From the NCBI GenBank assembly GCA_964573995.1, contig CAZNLH010000010.1:16203-80202 (forward strand): 64,000 nt of DNA, in the 5' to 3' direction. This DNA comes from CAZNLH01 sp964573995. Lineage in GTDB: Bacteria; Gemmatimonadota; CAZMKB01; CAZNLH01. The notes beneath the pieces were generated by a model. It made no database searches. It worked only from the letters and a program-made list of their open reading frames with translations, and had not been told where the DNA came from. Positions 16,090-24,489 of this stretch are shown here, one piece after another; position 1 is the first letter of the stretch; every line of letters starts with the position of its first letter. The translations under genes and the position numbers were made by a program.

Positions 16090-17103
16090 TCATCTTCCAT
16101 CGGATTCCTCTTCCAGCCCATGCCTCAATTCCTCGACCTTCATCGAGAGAGACCCAACAAGCTCGTTTATTCCCGTTCCGGACACGGCGGATACCAAGAA
16201 TACTCGAAAGGCATCCCCCTGATCGATATCGGGCATCCCGGCCCCGGGCGGCATGAGGTCACACTTTGTAAGGACTATACAATAGGGTCGACTCCACAGG
16301 TCATGACTGTAGGCTCGGAGTTCTTCCCTGATCTGCCTACAATCACGAACGGGATCCCCTGAAGTTACATCGATCAGGACGGCAATCAGGAGTGTCCTCT
16401 CGATATGCCGCAAGAAACTCAGTCCCATCCCCTTTCCCCTGTGCGCGCCCTCTATGATTCCCGGAATATCGGCCACTACGAAGTTCCCATCATTGGCCTC
16501 AACCACCCCCAATACCGGCCTCAGGGTGGTGAAGGGGTATTCTGCTATCTTCGGTCTTGCCGCAGAGATCCTGGAAAGTAGAGTGGACTTACCGGCGTTC
16601 GGCAGACCTACGAGCCCAACGTCCGCAATCAGTTTCAGTTCAAGTGAGATCGTCTTCTCCTCGCCGGGGCATCCACTCTCCACCCTTGTCGGGGCCTGGT
16701 TTGTTGGACGCGCAAAACAGGCGTTTCCCCGCCCGCCCCTCCCACCCATAGCAACCACGACCTCGGCACCATCCTCCACAAGATCCGCAATGACTTCCCC
16801 CGCCGACTCATCCCTTACGAGGGTCCCCAATGGAACGGGTATCCTCAGTTCCTCTCCCTTCTTGCCGTGCTGCCGCTTACCCCTGCCATGCCCCCCGTCT
16901 CCCGCCCTGTATGACCTTCGATACCTGAAATCCATAAGCGTTGACTTGTGAGAATCGGCGACGAGGATGACACTCCCTCCCACACCACCATTTCCCCCAT
17001 CCGGCCCCCCCTTAGGCACATATTTCTCCCTGCGAAACGACATGCACCCGTCGCCACCGTTTCCTCCCCTGACCGAAATGACCGCTTCGTCAAGAAAAAT
17101 CAT
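16090..17103 (-). CDS. obgE: Obg family GTPase
   Basis: Obg is an essential GTPase involved in late 50S assembly and stress signalling. The 337-residue protein has the Gly-rich OBG fold at the N-terminus (VRGGNGGDGCMSFRREKY, PDGGNGGVGG), then the G domain with GLPNAGKSTLL (G1), DIPGIIEGAH (G3) and TKCD (G4). It lacks a long C-terminal OCT domain. I choose ATG at 17103, overlapping the upstream MFS stop by four bases (ATGA), which indicates translational coupling. The usual partners rplU and rpmA are not here. Confidence 0.95.
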   Translation of the reverse strand: MIFLDEAVISVRGGNGGDGCMSFRREKYVPKGGPDGGNGGVGGSVILVADSHKSTLMDFRYRRSYRAGDGGHGRGKRQHGKKGEELRIPVPLGTLVRDESAGEVIADLVEDGAEVVVAMGGRGGRGNACFARPTNQAPTRVESGCPGEEKTISLELKLIADVGLVGLPNAGKSTLLSRISAARPKIAEYPFTTLRPVLGVVEANDGNFVVADIPGIIEGAHRGKGMGLSFLRHIERTLLIAVLIDVTSGDPVRDCRQIREELRAYSHDLWSRPYCIVLTKCDLMPPGAGMPDIDQGDAFRVFLVSAVSGTGINELVGSLSMKVEELRHGLEEESDGR

Positions 17104-18347
17104 GTCCCATTCCACCCCCCTTGACCGAGTACTCCCTGCTTACTGACGATCCGGCGACGAGGACCGGCCAGTCTCATAAGGGCCACTGACAGAAAGAATA
17201 CAATCGACAAGAGGACACTCAGGAACAGGAACACCCTGTTCAAGCCGAAGTATTCGCCGATATAACCTGCAACGCTCGAAGCGAATGATCCAGCACCGAA
17301 CGACAGCGTGAACGAGATTCCAAACCCCAGGCTCCTTAGGCGTTGCGGGGTATACTTTGCAATGAGGCCGTTCCCTACGGGTTGCCAGCCGAAATAAAAA
17401 AATATGAACAGGCTTGTTGCTGCTATCAGCATGCCCCCCGATGCAAATGAAGTAAGGAACAGGAAGGGAACCGCGGACAGGATCACGGAAAGCCCTAAAA
17501 GTTCAAGCCGGTATCGCTGCGACAGGTGGCCACCAAGCCATTGGCCGAAGACCCCGAGCCCGAGCGCGGCGCTGGTCACGAACCCAGCACCACGGACCGA
17601 GAGTTCCCACCTGCCGCCTCCTGCTGCTCCCATACTCAGATATGTCGGAAGGTATGTGAGATATCCCCTGTAGATGAACCCGGAGAAGACCATGATGATG
17701 TAGAGAAATAGGAGGGGGACCCTTGCAGTATCCTCGTTGGAGCCTTCCTCCACTACCTCTTCCACTCCCTCACCCAGTCCAGTATCCAGCCAGAATGTGC
17801 TCCTCCAGCCCAGTATTGCAACTAGTCCAAACATAAATGAAAGGATCAGGTAGTCCCACCGCCAACCCACGCTTACCGCCACCCAGCCGGCGAGTGCTGG
17901 GGCGACAGCCAACCCGATGTTACCAGACATGCCGTGGTATCCAAGCGCCTTTCCCCTCAATCTAACCGCCTGTGTGAGATAAGACAGGCCCGCTGGATGG
18001 TAGAGGCCGGCGGCAGCACCGGCCACAAGAAATCCCAGGGCCATACCCATCAATCCCCTGGATAAAAAGATCAGGAGGCAGGCCAGGGTAGACCCCAGTA
18101 GAAAGGAGATGAGGACACGCCTCGCTCCCCACCTATCCGCGAGAAGTCCCGCGGGGAGGGCGCCCATACCGTAGAGTAGATAGCCGATGTTGCCCAATAG
18201 GCCGACACCGAAGAGATCGAGGTGAAACTCCTTCATCAATGGGATCAATATGGCCGGGAAGGTCAACATCATCGAGTGGGTAAGGGCGTGGCTTACACCA
18301 AGAAAGAGGACCGTCCGCCTTTCCCGTGAATTCATCTTCTCTCTCAT
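17100..18347 (-). CDS. MFS transporter, Fsr-like
   Basis: This 415-residue integral membrane protein has twelve hydrophobic segments in two halves of six. The MFS loop motif between helices 2 and 3 reads GLLADRWGARRVL, and a hydrophilic central loop rich in Glu lies near residues 190-205. The N-terminal HALTHSMMLTFPAILIPLM and overall look resemble the fosmidomycin-resistance (Fsr) subfamily of efflux permeases, but substrate cannot be deduced. The start ATG at 18347 has GGAG seven bases upstream. It is cotranscribed with obgE through an ATGA overlap and is divergent from ispG. Confidence 0.8.
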   Translation of the reverse strand: MREKMNSRERRTVLFLGVSHALTHSMMLTFPAILIPLMKEFHLDLFGVGLLGNIGYLLYGMGALPAGLLADRWGARRVLISFLLGSTLACLLIFLSRGLMGMALGFLVAGAAAGLYHPAGLSYLTQAVRLRGKALGYHGMSGNIGLAVAPALAGWVAVSVGWRWDYLILSFMFGLVAILGWRSTFWLDTGLGEGVEEVVEEGSNEDTARVPLLFLYIIMVFSGFIYRGYLTYLPTYLSMGAAGGGRWELSVRGAGFVTSAALGLGVFGQWLGGHLSQRYRLELLGLSVILSAVPFLFLTSFASGGMLIAATSLFIFFYFGWQPVGNGLIAKYTPQRLRSLGFGISFTLSFGAGSFASSVAGYIGEYFGLNRVFLFLSVLLSIVFFLSVALMRLAGPRRRIVSKQGVLGQGGWNGT

Positions 18348-18600
18348 GCCCTATCTCCGGTAAGTCCTGTAGAGGGGGAGTCCGTCGCCCTGCAATGATT
18401 CAACTCATAACAGAACAGTCGCGTGGGCAAGGCGGTCCGGACGGCCGTCAGTCCCGCTAAATTTACAATTCAAATGTAAAATTGCAACCGGACTGCATCA
18501 GTGCTTTGTCTTGCTATTGCATGTTTCTGCCTTGTATTTAGCAATTCAGCATACTAAATTTGGTTGAAGGATAGGAATCCACAGAAGACGAGGCGGATTG
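18348..18600. promoter_or_regulatory. Divergent MFS/ispG intergenic region
   Basis: This 253-base region must contain promoters for both directions. A 6-bp inverted repeat TTTACA (18462-18467) and TGTAAA (18475-18480) with a 7-base spacer lies in its AT-rich centre. A weak plus-strand promoter candidate is TTGCTA (18511-18516), 18 bases, TATTTA (18535-18540). The assignment is tentative and no riboswitch-like structure was recognised. Confidence 0.35.
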
Positions 18601-19698
18601 ATGATCAAGAGGCGTAAGACCAGGCAGGTCATGGTCGGACATGTAGCCATCGGTGGAGACAGCCCGATCGTTGTTCAGTCCATGACCAACACGGATACAA
18701 GGGACGTAGATTCAACGGTACGCCAGATACGGGACATGGAGGCGGCCGGTTGTGAGATCGTGCGGGTCGCCGTACCGGACATGAAGTCAGCGGAAGCACT
18801 CGGGACGATCGTTTCCGAGAGCCCGATCCCCGTCGTCGCCGACATTCACTTCAGTCACCAGCTGGCGTTACGCGCCATCGAGATGGGTGCGGCCAAGATC
18901 CGTATCAATCCTGGCAACATAGGGGGCAAGGACGCCCTTGAGGTCGTGGTCGTATCTGCGCAGGAACACGGCATACCGATCCGCATCGGCGTGAACGCCG
19001 GCTCTCTGGAACGGGACATCCTCGACAGGTATCGTCACCCAACCCCGGAGGCAATGGTGGAAAGCGCCAAGAGGAACATAGACTTCCTTGCAGGCCTTGA
19101 TTTCGAAGACATAGTCGTATCGATCAAGTCATCGGATGTCATGACATCCGTGAGCGCATATCGAAAGATCTCCGAGATGGTAGATTACCCCCTGCACCTG
19201 GGAATCACTGAAGCCGGCGCCCCCGGTTACGGTACGGTGAAATCGTCCGTTGGCCTGGGGGCCCTGCTGATCGATGGAATAGGTGATACCATACGGGTCT
19301 CCCTGACCGGCGATCCGGTCAAGGAGATAGAAGTTGCGTATGATATCCTCCGGTCACTTCACATAAGGTCTAAGGGGCCCGAGATCATCTCCTGTCCGAC
19401 CTGCGGGCGAGTCCAGATCGATCTCGAGGCACTGGTAGAGGAGGTCGGAGAGAGGCTGAAGGGGTTATCGGAGCCGGTAAGGGTTGCAATCCTCGGTTGT
19501 GTGGTGAACGGACCTGGAGAGGCGAGGGAGGCCGACATCGGGATCGCCGGGGGAAAGGGAGTGGGAATGCTGATCAGGGAAGGAGAGTTCATAAGGCGGG
19601 TTCCAGAATGCGAACTGGTCGATGCACTGATAGAAGAAATACATGACCTGTTGAGGCAACGCAGGGGCCCGGACAGTGATCGGGACAACCGGGCTTAG
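18601..19698 (+). CDS. ispG: 4-hydroxy-3-methylbut-2-enyl-diphosphate synthase IspG
   Basis: IspG (GcpE) is the [4Fe-4S] enzyme of the MEP isoprenoid pathway that reduces MEcPP to HMBPP. The 365-residue protein begins KRRKTRQVMVGHVAIGG and SPIVVQSMTNTDT. It forms a TIM barrel with IPVVADIHF and KIRINPGNIG, and ends in the ferredoxin-like cluster domain with SCPTCGR and ILGCVVNGPGEA, which supply the three cluster cysteines, plus the conserved Glu. It is the short bacterial type without the central insertion of plants. The ATG at 18601 has GAGG seven bases upstream. It is one of three plus-strand genes and converges on tatD. Confidence 0.97.
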   Translation: MIKRRKTRQVMVGHVAIGGDSPIVVQSMTNTDTRDVDSTVRQIRDMEAAGCEIVRVAVPDMKSAEALGTIVSESPIPVVADIHFSHQLALRAIEMGAAKIRINPGNIGGKDALEVVVVSAQEHGIPIRIGVNAGSLERDILDRYRHPTPEAMVESAKRNIDFLAGLDFEDIVVSIKSSDVMTSVSAYRKISEMVDYPLHLGITEAGAPGYGTVKSSVGLGALLIDGIGDTIRVSLTGDPVKEIEVAYDILRSLHIRSKGPEIISCPTCGRVQIDLEALVEEVGERLKGLSEPVRVAILGCVVNGPGEAREADIGIAGGKGVGMLIREGEFIRRVPECELVDALIEEIHDLLRQRRGPDSDRDNRA

Positions 19699-19719
19699 GA
19701 TTAACGGGTCCCAAGCCCG
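19690..19719. terminator. Inverted repeat across convergent ispG/tatD ends
   Basis: CGGGCTT (19690-19696) and AAGCCCG (19713-19719) form a perfect 7-bp stem with a 16-base loop that contains both stop codons. It is symmetric for the two converging transcripts. Neither side has a T-tract, so it is at best a weak bidirectional termination or RNA-protection element. Confidence 0.35.
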
Positions 19720-20486
19720 AACAACTTCTCGGCGTTCCTGGAGGCAGCGGAAACGACCTCTTCCACTCCCATCCCCTTCAACTCGGCTATACGGCGGGTG
19801 ATTATCGGCAGGAACGCCGGCGTGTTCGTACGGCCGCGATGAGGCACCGGAGCGAGGTAGGGAGAGTCCGTCTCGAGGAGGAGGCAATCAAGGGGCACGT
19901 AACGGACAAGTTCATCCAGTGAACCATCGCCGAAGGTGACGATCCCCGTGAACGATATGAACAGTGAAAGATCCATTGCACGACCTGCTTCCTCGAGGGA
20001 GCCGGTGTAACAGTGCAAGACCCCACCGGCCAAACGATCACGGGTTTCTGCGAGGATATCAAGGACCTCGGCCTCTGCATCCCTTGAATGAACGACTACG
20101 GGCAGGTTTAGACGCACGGCCAATTCAACCTGTTGCCTGAAGGCAACCAGTTGATCCGACCTGCTGGACATCATGTAGTGATAATCGAGGCCTATCTCAC
20201 CAATTGCAACGACCGGCTCCCGACGAGCCAACTGCTCCAGTTCTTCCATGACACCCGTATCGAGCCTGCCGGCTTCATGCGGGTGCAGTCCGATCGCGAC
20301 CCTCATTCGGTCTCGAACTTTCCCGGCCTGTTCCAGTGCCATGCGTCCGCTCAAGGGGTTTACGGAGATATTGACGACTCCATGGACTCCAGCATCTCTT
20401 GCTTCATCAAGGATGGCCTGCCAGCGATGTTCGAGGCGGGGATCGGTCAGGTGGGCATGTGTATCCCATAACAGGGGAGAACTCAA
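19701..20486 (-). CDS. tatD: TatD family metal-dependent hydrolase
   Basis: TatD proteins are TIM-barrel metallo-DNases of the amidohydrolase superfamily, with 3'-5' exonuclease activity in characterised members. The 261-residue sequence has the HxH metal site DTHAHLTD (His10, His12), GEIGLDYH with the bridging Glu, VVHSRDA, GVLHCYTGS and LLLETDSPYLAP, all canonical. The start appears to be TTG at 20486, four bases after secF, since no in-frame ATG or GTG precedes the HxH. It ends the alr-to-tatD run. Confidence 0.93.
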   Translation of the reverse strand: MSSPLLWDTHAHLTDPRLEHRWQAILDEARDAGVHGVVNISVNPLSGRMALEQAGKVRDRMRVAIGLHPHEAGRLDTGVMEELEQLARREPVVAIGEIGLDYHYMMSSRSDQLVAFRQQVELAVRLNLPVVVHSRDAEAEVLDILAETRDRLAGGVLHCYTGSLEEAGRAMDLSLFISFTGIVTFGDGSLDELVRYVPLDCLLLETDSPYLAPVPHRGRTNTPAFLPIITRRIAELKGMGVEEVVSAASRNAEKLFGLGTR

Positions 20487-20490
20487 CTCG

Positions 20491-21393
20491 TCAAGTCACC
20501 CGTTTCTTGAATACCCTGTCCCACTCTATAAGTAAGGGGGAGGCGATGTAAATCGAAGAGTATGTCCCTACGACAACCCCCACGGTCATGGCCAGGGCGA
20601 AGTTCTTTATTACCTCGCCCCCGAACAGGAAGAGGGCGACGACGACGACCAGCGTGGATAGGGAGGTGATGATGGTCCTGGACAGGGTCTCGTTTATGCT
20701 CATGTTGAGCACTTCGTTGTAAGGTGTCTTTTTCCTGATCTGAAGGGACTCCCGGATCCTATCGAAGACAACGATGGTGTCGTTCAGCGAATACCCGACT
20801 ATCGTTAGAAAGGCGGCCACGACTGCCAAGGAGATATCCCTGTCGGTGATGGAAAAGAAGCCGAGGGTGATAAGCACGTCGTGAATAAGGGCTATGATCG
20901 CGGCTATAGCAAACTTGAACTGGTACCGCCACGATATGTAAACGATCAGCCCCAGCATCGAGTAGACTATGGCGAGCCATGCCTTCTCCTTGAGTTCCCC
21001 GCCGATCTTGGGCCCCACGCTCTCCGTCCTCCTGACTTCAAAAGAGACATCCTTCGATATACCCTGTAACTTCGAAATAAAACCGGTAATCTGCCCCTTC
21101 TCCACCCCAATCTGCTGGGTCCTGAGTATCACCTCGTTCGCCTCGCCGAACTGCTGGACCTCCACGTCCGTCAAACCTGCCTCCCGGATCATCTCTCTCA
21201 CCCTCGCCAGTTCAACAGGTTGAGCGAAGCGGAGTTCGATCAGGGTCCCACCGGTGAAATCGATGCTATACCTGGGACCGCCGTGGACTATGAGTGAGAT
21301 GATGCCGATCGCGATTGCGGTCCCCGAGATCAGGAAGCCCTTGTACCTGTGCTTGATGAAACCGTAGTTGGGATTCTTGAAGATACGGAACAT
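20491..21393 (-). CDS. secF: Protein translocase subunit SecF
   Basis: SecF pairs with SecD in the inner membrane and uses the proton gradient to pull exported proteins across after SecYEG/SecA. The 300-residue protein has a first membrane helix near residues 20-40, a periplasmic P1 domain (SIDFTGGTLIELRF is the conserved start) and five further helices. The signature VVAAFLTIVGYSLNDTIVVFDRIRE lies in the fourth helix/loop region. It lies 19 bases after secD, the usual order. The short fifth-to-sixth helix loop and SPLLIEWDR end are normal. Confidence 0.97.
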   Translation of the reverse strand: MFRIFKNPNYGFIKHRYKGFLISGTAIAIGIISLIVHGGPRYSIDFTGGTLIELRFAQPVELARVREMIREAGLTDVEVQQFGEANEVILRTQQIGVEKGQITGFISKLQGISKDVSFEVRRTESVGPKIGGELKEKAWLAIVYSMLGLIVYISWRYQFKFAIAAIIALIHDVLITLGFFSITDRDISLAVVAAFLTIVGYSLNDTIVVFDRIRESLQIRKKTPYNEVLNMSINETLSRTIITSLSTLVVVVALFLFGGEVIKNFALAMTVGVVVGTYSSIYIASPLLIEWDRVFKKRVT

Positions 21394-21412
21394 CTCTTGT
21401 GTACTCTCTCCC

Positions 21413-23152
21413 TCAGATACTGAGCGACTTTACCCGCCGCTTCCCGAGATACAGGTTGAAAAATGCCCTGGTGACATACACGGCGGTAAACACGCTCGCG
21501 ATGATGCCGATGCTTAGGGTTACGGCGAATCCCTTGACCGGCCCGGTGCCGAACCTGAGCAAGACCACGGCGGTCAAGAAGGTCGTGATGTTGGCGTCAA
21601 GGATCGTTATGAAGGCCCTCTCGTACCCCACGTCCACAGATGCACGGATACTCTTCCCGGTCGCCAATTCCTCCCTGATCCTCTCATAGATCAGCACGTT
21701 AGCGTCGACGGCCATGCCAATGGTCAGGATCAGGCCCGCGATCCCCGGGAGGGTCAAGGTGGCGCGCAGGCCGGCGAGGGCAGCCATCACCAGTATTACG
21801 TCCATGAACAGCGCTATGGATGCCAGCAGGCCGGCGAATCGATAATAGAACAGTACGAAAACCACCACCACGACCATACCGATGATTCCCGCCACCTTGC
21901 TCTTCTGTATGGAATCCGAGCCCAGACTCGGCCCGACCGTTCTCTCCTCGATGATCTTGATGGGGGCTGGCAACGCGCCAGCCCGCAGGATAATGGACAG
22001 GTCCCTCGCCTCTTCTATGGAATCTATTCCCTCGATCTGCGCCTGGCCGCCGGATATCCTCTGGCGGATGACCGGTGCCGACTTCACCACACCGTCGAGG
22101 ACTATGGCCATGCGCTCCCCGACGTTCCTCCCCGTGACACGTTCGAACACATCGGCCCCGCTGTCGGTCATTCTCAGGTTGACTATCGGCTGGTTGGCTA
22201 TCCTCGGATTATTGCCCGTACCCACAGTTGCAGAAGCCGTGGCCAGCATATCGCCGGTCATCTGGGCCTTCCGATCCAGCAAGAAGAGTTGCCTGAATTC
22301 CCGCCCGTCTGGCGTGAATATCTTCTCCCCCCATTGAAACTGAACATCCTTTGGAATGAATGCCGAGACATCTTTCCTGGCCAGGATCTTCTCGACCGCC
22401 GCGACGTTTTCATTCAGCACCGCCACATCGGGACTGCCCCCTTGAATAGGAAAAGAAGACATCAGCGATGAGAGCGTGACAGGCCTGGACTTTTCCCCGG
22501 CCTTCCCCTCTTCCGCCTGTTTTTCCTTCTTTCCCCCTGGGAAGAGGAGTTCTTCGATAGAGGCACTGCTGGTATCATCGTCTGCTTTCCCGGTAATACT
22601 TCCCCCCTTTTTTCCTTCCGCTCCCTGGGCAGGTGTTCCTTTACCTGCTTCGCCCTCTTCCGAGAGGAGATAATCGTCGATCTTCTTTACTATCGCAGCC
22701 ATCTGATCCACATGCTTCACAACCTTGAATTCAAGGAACGCCGACGATTTAACGAGTTCCTTGGCTCGTTCCTCATCTTCCATCCCTGGAAGTTCTACTA
22801 TTATACGGTCGCCGCCGACCCGCTGTATCAGTGGCTCGGCCACACCGAACTGGTCGACGCGGTTCCGGATGATCTCAAGTGTCCTATCGATGGCATCCTT
22901 CACGTCCTTTTCCGGAATATGGATCTTCTCCCTGTCCAGTTCGAGGACAAGATGCATTCCTCCCTGAAGATCGAGGCCCAGTTTGAGTGCCCTGTCTTTT
23001 AACTTGTTATATTCCACCGGCTGGTTCTCCTGCAAGGCCACTCGATCCGCCTTGGAATGGGAATAAAAACGGATACTTGGCCAGAGATACCAGAGCGATA
23101 CTCCCAGGACAGCAATGGTGACAACCAGCCTCAGTTTTGTGTTCTTATCCAC
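21413..23152 (-). CDS. secD: Protein translocase subunit SecD
   Basis: SecD is the larger half of the SecDF export motor. The 579-residue protein has one N-terminal membrane helix and then LGLDLQGGMHLVLEL, the P1 entry motif. A large periplasmic region follows, including an acidic, low-complexity insertion (about residues 150-225) that is not conserved in the family. LRAGALPAPIKIIEERTVGPSLG precedes five C-terminal helices with GMAVDANVLIYERIREE. The start ATG at 23152 has a GAGGGG-like site, and a promoter lies about 55 bases upstream. yajC is absent. Confidence 0.96.
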   Translation of the reverse strand: MDKNTKLRLVVTIAVLGVSLWYLWPSIRFYSHSKADRVALQENQPVEYNKLKDRALKLGLDLQGGMHLVLELDREKIHIPEKDVKDAIDRTLEIIRNRVDQFGVAEPLIQRVGGDRIIVELPGMEDEERAKELVKSSAFLEFKVVKHVDQMAAIVKKIDDYLLSEEGEAGKGTPAQGAEGKKGGSITGKADDDTSSASIEELLFPGGKKEKQAEEGKAGEKSRPVTLSSLMSSFPIQGGSPDVAVLNENVAAVEKILARKDVSAFIPKDVQFQWGEKIFTPDGREFRQLFLLDRKAQMTGDMLATASATVGTGNNPRIANQPIVNLRMTDSGADVFERVTGRNVGERMAIVLDGVVKSAPVIRQRISGGQAQIEGIDSIEEARDLSIILRAGALPAPIKIIEERTVGPSLGSDSIQKSKVAGIIGMVVVVVFVLFYYRFAGLLASIALFMDVILVMAALAGLRATLTLPGIAGLILTIGMAVDANVLIYERIREELATGKSIRASVDVGYERAFITILDANITTFLTAVVLLRFGTGPVKGFAVTLSIGIIASVFTAVYVTRAFFNLYLGKRRVKSLSI

Positions 23153-23208
23153 GATCCCCTCGTTTACCCGGTCGCTCTCAAACTGTTGATCGGCAACTAA
23201 GGCACAAT

Positions 23209-23238
23209 AGTTTAGGATATTGACCTGTTCATGTCAAG
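23209..23238 (-). promoter_or_regulatory. Candidate sigma70 promoter of secD
   Basis: On the minus strand TTGACA (23233-23238), an 18-base spacer and TAAACT (23209-23214) give a perfect -35 and a four-of-six -10. It lies between the barrel gene and secD, so secDF and tatD could be expressed separately from the upstream envelope genes. Confidence 0.6.
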
Positions 23239-23268
23239 AGATTTACAGACCGGGACTCACTAGTGGGT

Positions 23269-24489
23269 TCAGCGCCGCCTTCGCGTGATCGGCAGCCACT
23301 TCTCGAAGGCGGAAAGCGAGACACCGATCCTGACCAACCGTTCTCTGATCCCGTTCGTCTCAATTCCGCCCCTGCTGCCCGCCTCGAGGGCCAGGTCGAG
23401 TCGGCCGTTTCCATGCCCAATCGGTACGCCGATTCCAAAGGTGCCCACTCTTTCCCGAACTTCGTTGCCCTCGATTTCCATCGGGAGGGACCTCAAGCGA
23501 AAGCCGGCTCGAAAGGATGATCTTTTCAACCAGGATTGACTTGTGTGTTGAGATGAAGTGAACTCGGCGCCTATGGAGTATGTCCATTCATCCCTGAGTT
23601 GAAGCGAACTCCCCTCGAGGGCAAAAGATGACCATGCGGTCCTGAGATGATCGAAGGCAACGAGGAGGTCCTTGCGCAGCCTGAAGGTAGATCCCACCCC
23701 CCACGAAAGGGGTATTCCCGCACTCAACACCTGCTCGGAGGAGACACCTCCGGCCGTCTTGAAGGTCTCATCCAGCCTGAGATCTAATGACGGTATGATA
23801 TAAAACCCGAGGTTAAGCCTTCTATAGGGCGTATAGAAGAGACCCGTCGTAATACCAAAGCCACTTGTCTCATAAGAATATTCGTCATTCACGTCTATGG
23901 CCGTACCGGCCGGATAAAACGTGTTTTGAAAGGCAATACCCGTGTCGTCCGAGATGCCTCCGCGATAGAAATCCAAGCCGGCGCCCGCCTGCAGGCCCGC
24001 AAAGAGGGCCCTCGCCACCGCTACCTGCGCCTTGAATACCGTGCCGGAAGATCGAAACGTCTCCGTGAGAGTGGCCCCCTGGAAGGTGAACGGGCGGTCG
24101 ACTTCCCAGTCAAAGTCGAGAAACTGCTGGACTCCCGCAGACACCACGAACTTCGAAGGAATCGGGAACACCATACGAACGTACGAGAACTCGTAGGAGC
24201 GATTGGAACTCGATGCCGATCTATCCCTTGGGAAGGAATACACGGGTATGACCTGGCCCGAGATGCCCGAACGATGCCACCCGGCCAGGGTGGCAGGGTT
24301 AAGGAGCGAAAAATTCTCGCCTCCTAGCGCGACCGAAACGCCCCCCATTCCCATTCCCCTCCCATCCACCTCCATTACCGGCATCCCGAAGGAACCGATC
24401 GCAAACGGCGAATCTCCCGCAAGGTCTCCACTAAACAACGGCGTCATCGAAAGGAGCACCACGATGTAACCTATCAATTGCTTGATCAC
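23269..24489 (-). CDS. FadL/PorV-like outer-membrane beta-barrel protein
   Basis: The 406-residue product starts with a signal peptide (hydrophobic residues about 4-20). GRGMGMGGVSVALGG and SLLNPATLAG then match the N-terminal plug/start of OMPP1/FadL and PorV-type barrels. The rest alternates polar and hydrophobic residues with many aromatic strand ends, as expected for an outer-membrane barrel, and includes WGVGSTFRL and GFRLRSLPMEIEG. Transport of fatty acids or a role as a type IX secretion shuttle are both possible; sequence alone does not decide. It overlaps the upstream lipoprotein gene by four bases (ATGA) and precedes secD. Confidence 0.65.
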   Translation of the reverse strand: MIKQLIGYIVVLLSMTPLFSGDLAGDSPFAIGSFGMPVMEVDGRGMGMGGVSVALGGENFSLLNPATLAGWHRSGISGQVIPVYSFPRDRSASSSNRSYEFSYVRMVFPIPSKFVVSAGVQQFLDFDWEVDRPFTFQGATLTETFRSSGTVFKAQVAVARALFAGLQAGAGLDFYRGGISDDTGIAFQNTFYPAGTAIDVNDEYSYETSGFGITTGLFYTPYRRLNLGFYIIPSLDLRLDETFKTAGGVSSEQVLSAGIPLSWGVGSTFRLRKDLLVAFDHLRTAWSSFALEGSSLQLRDEWTYSIGAEFTSSQHTSQSWLKRSSFRAGFRLRSLPMEIEGNEVRERVGTFGIGVPIGHGNGRLDLALEAGSRGGIETNGIRERLVRIGVSLSAFEKWLPITRRRR

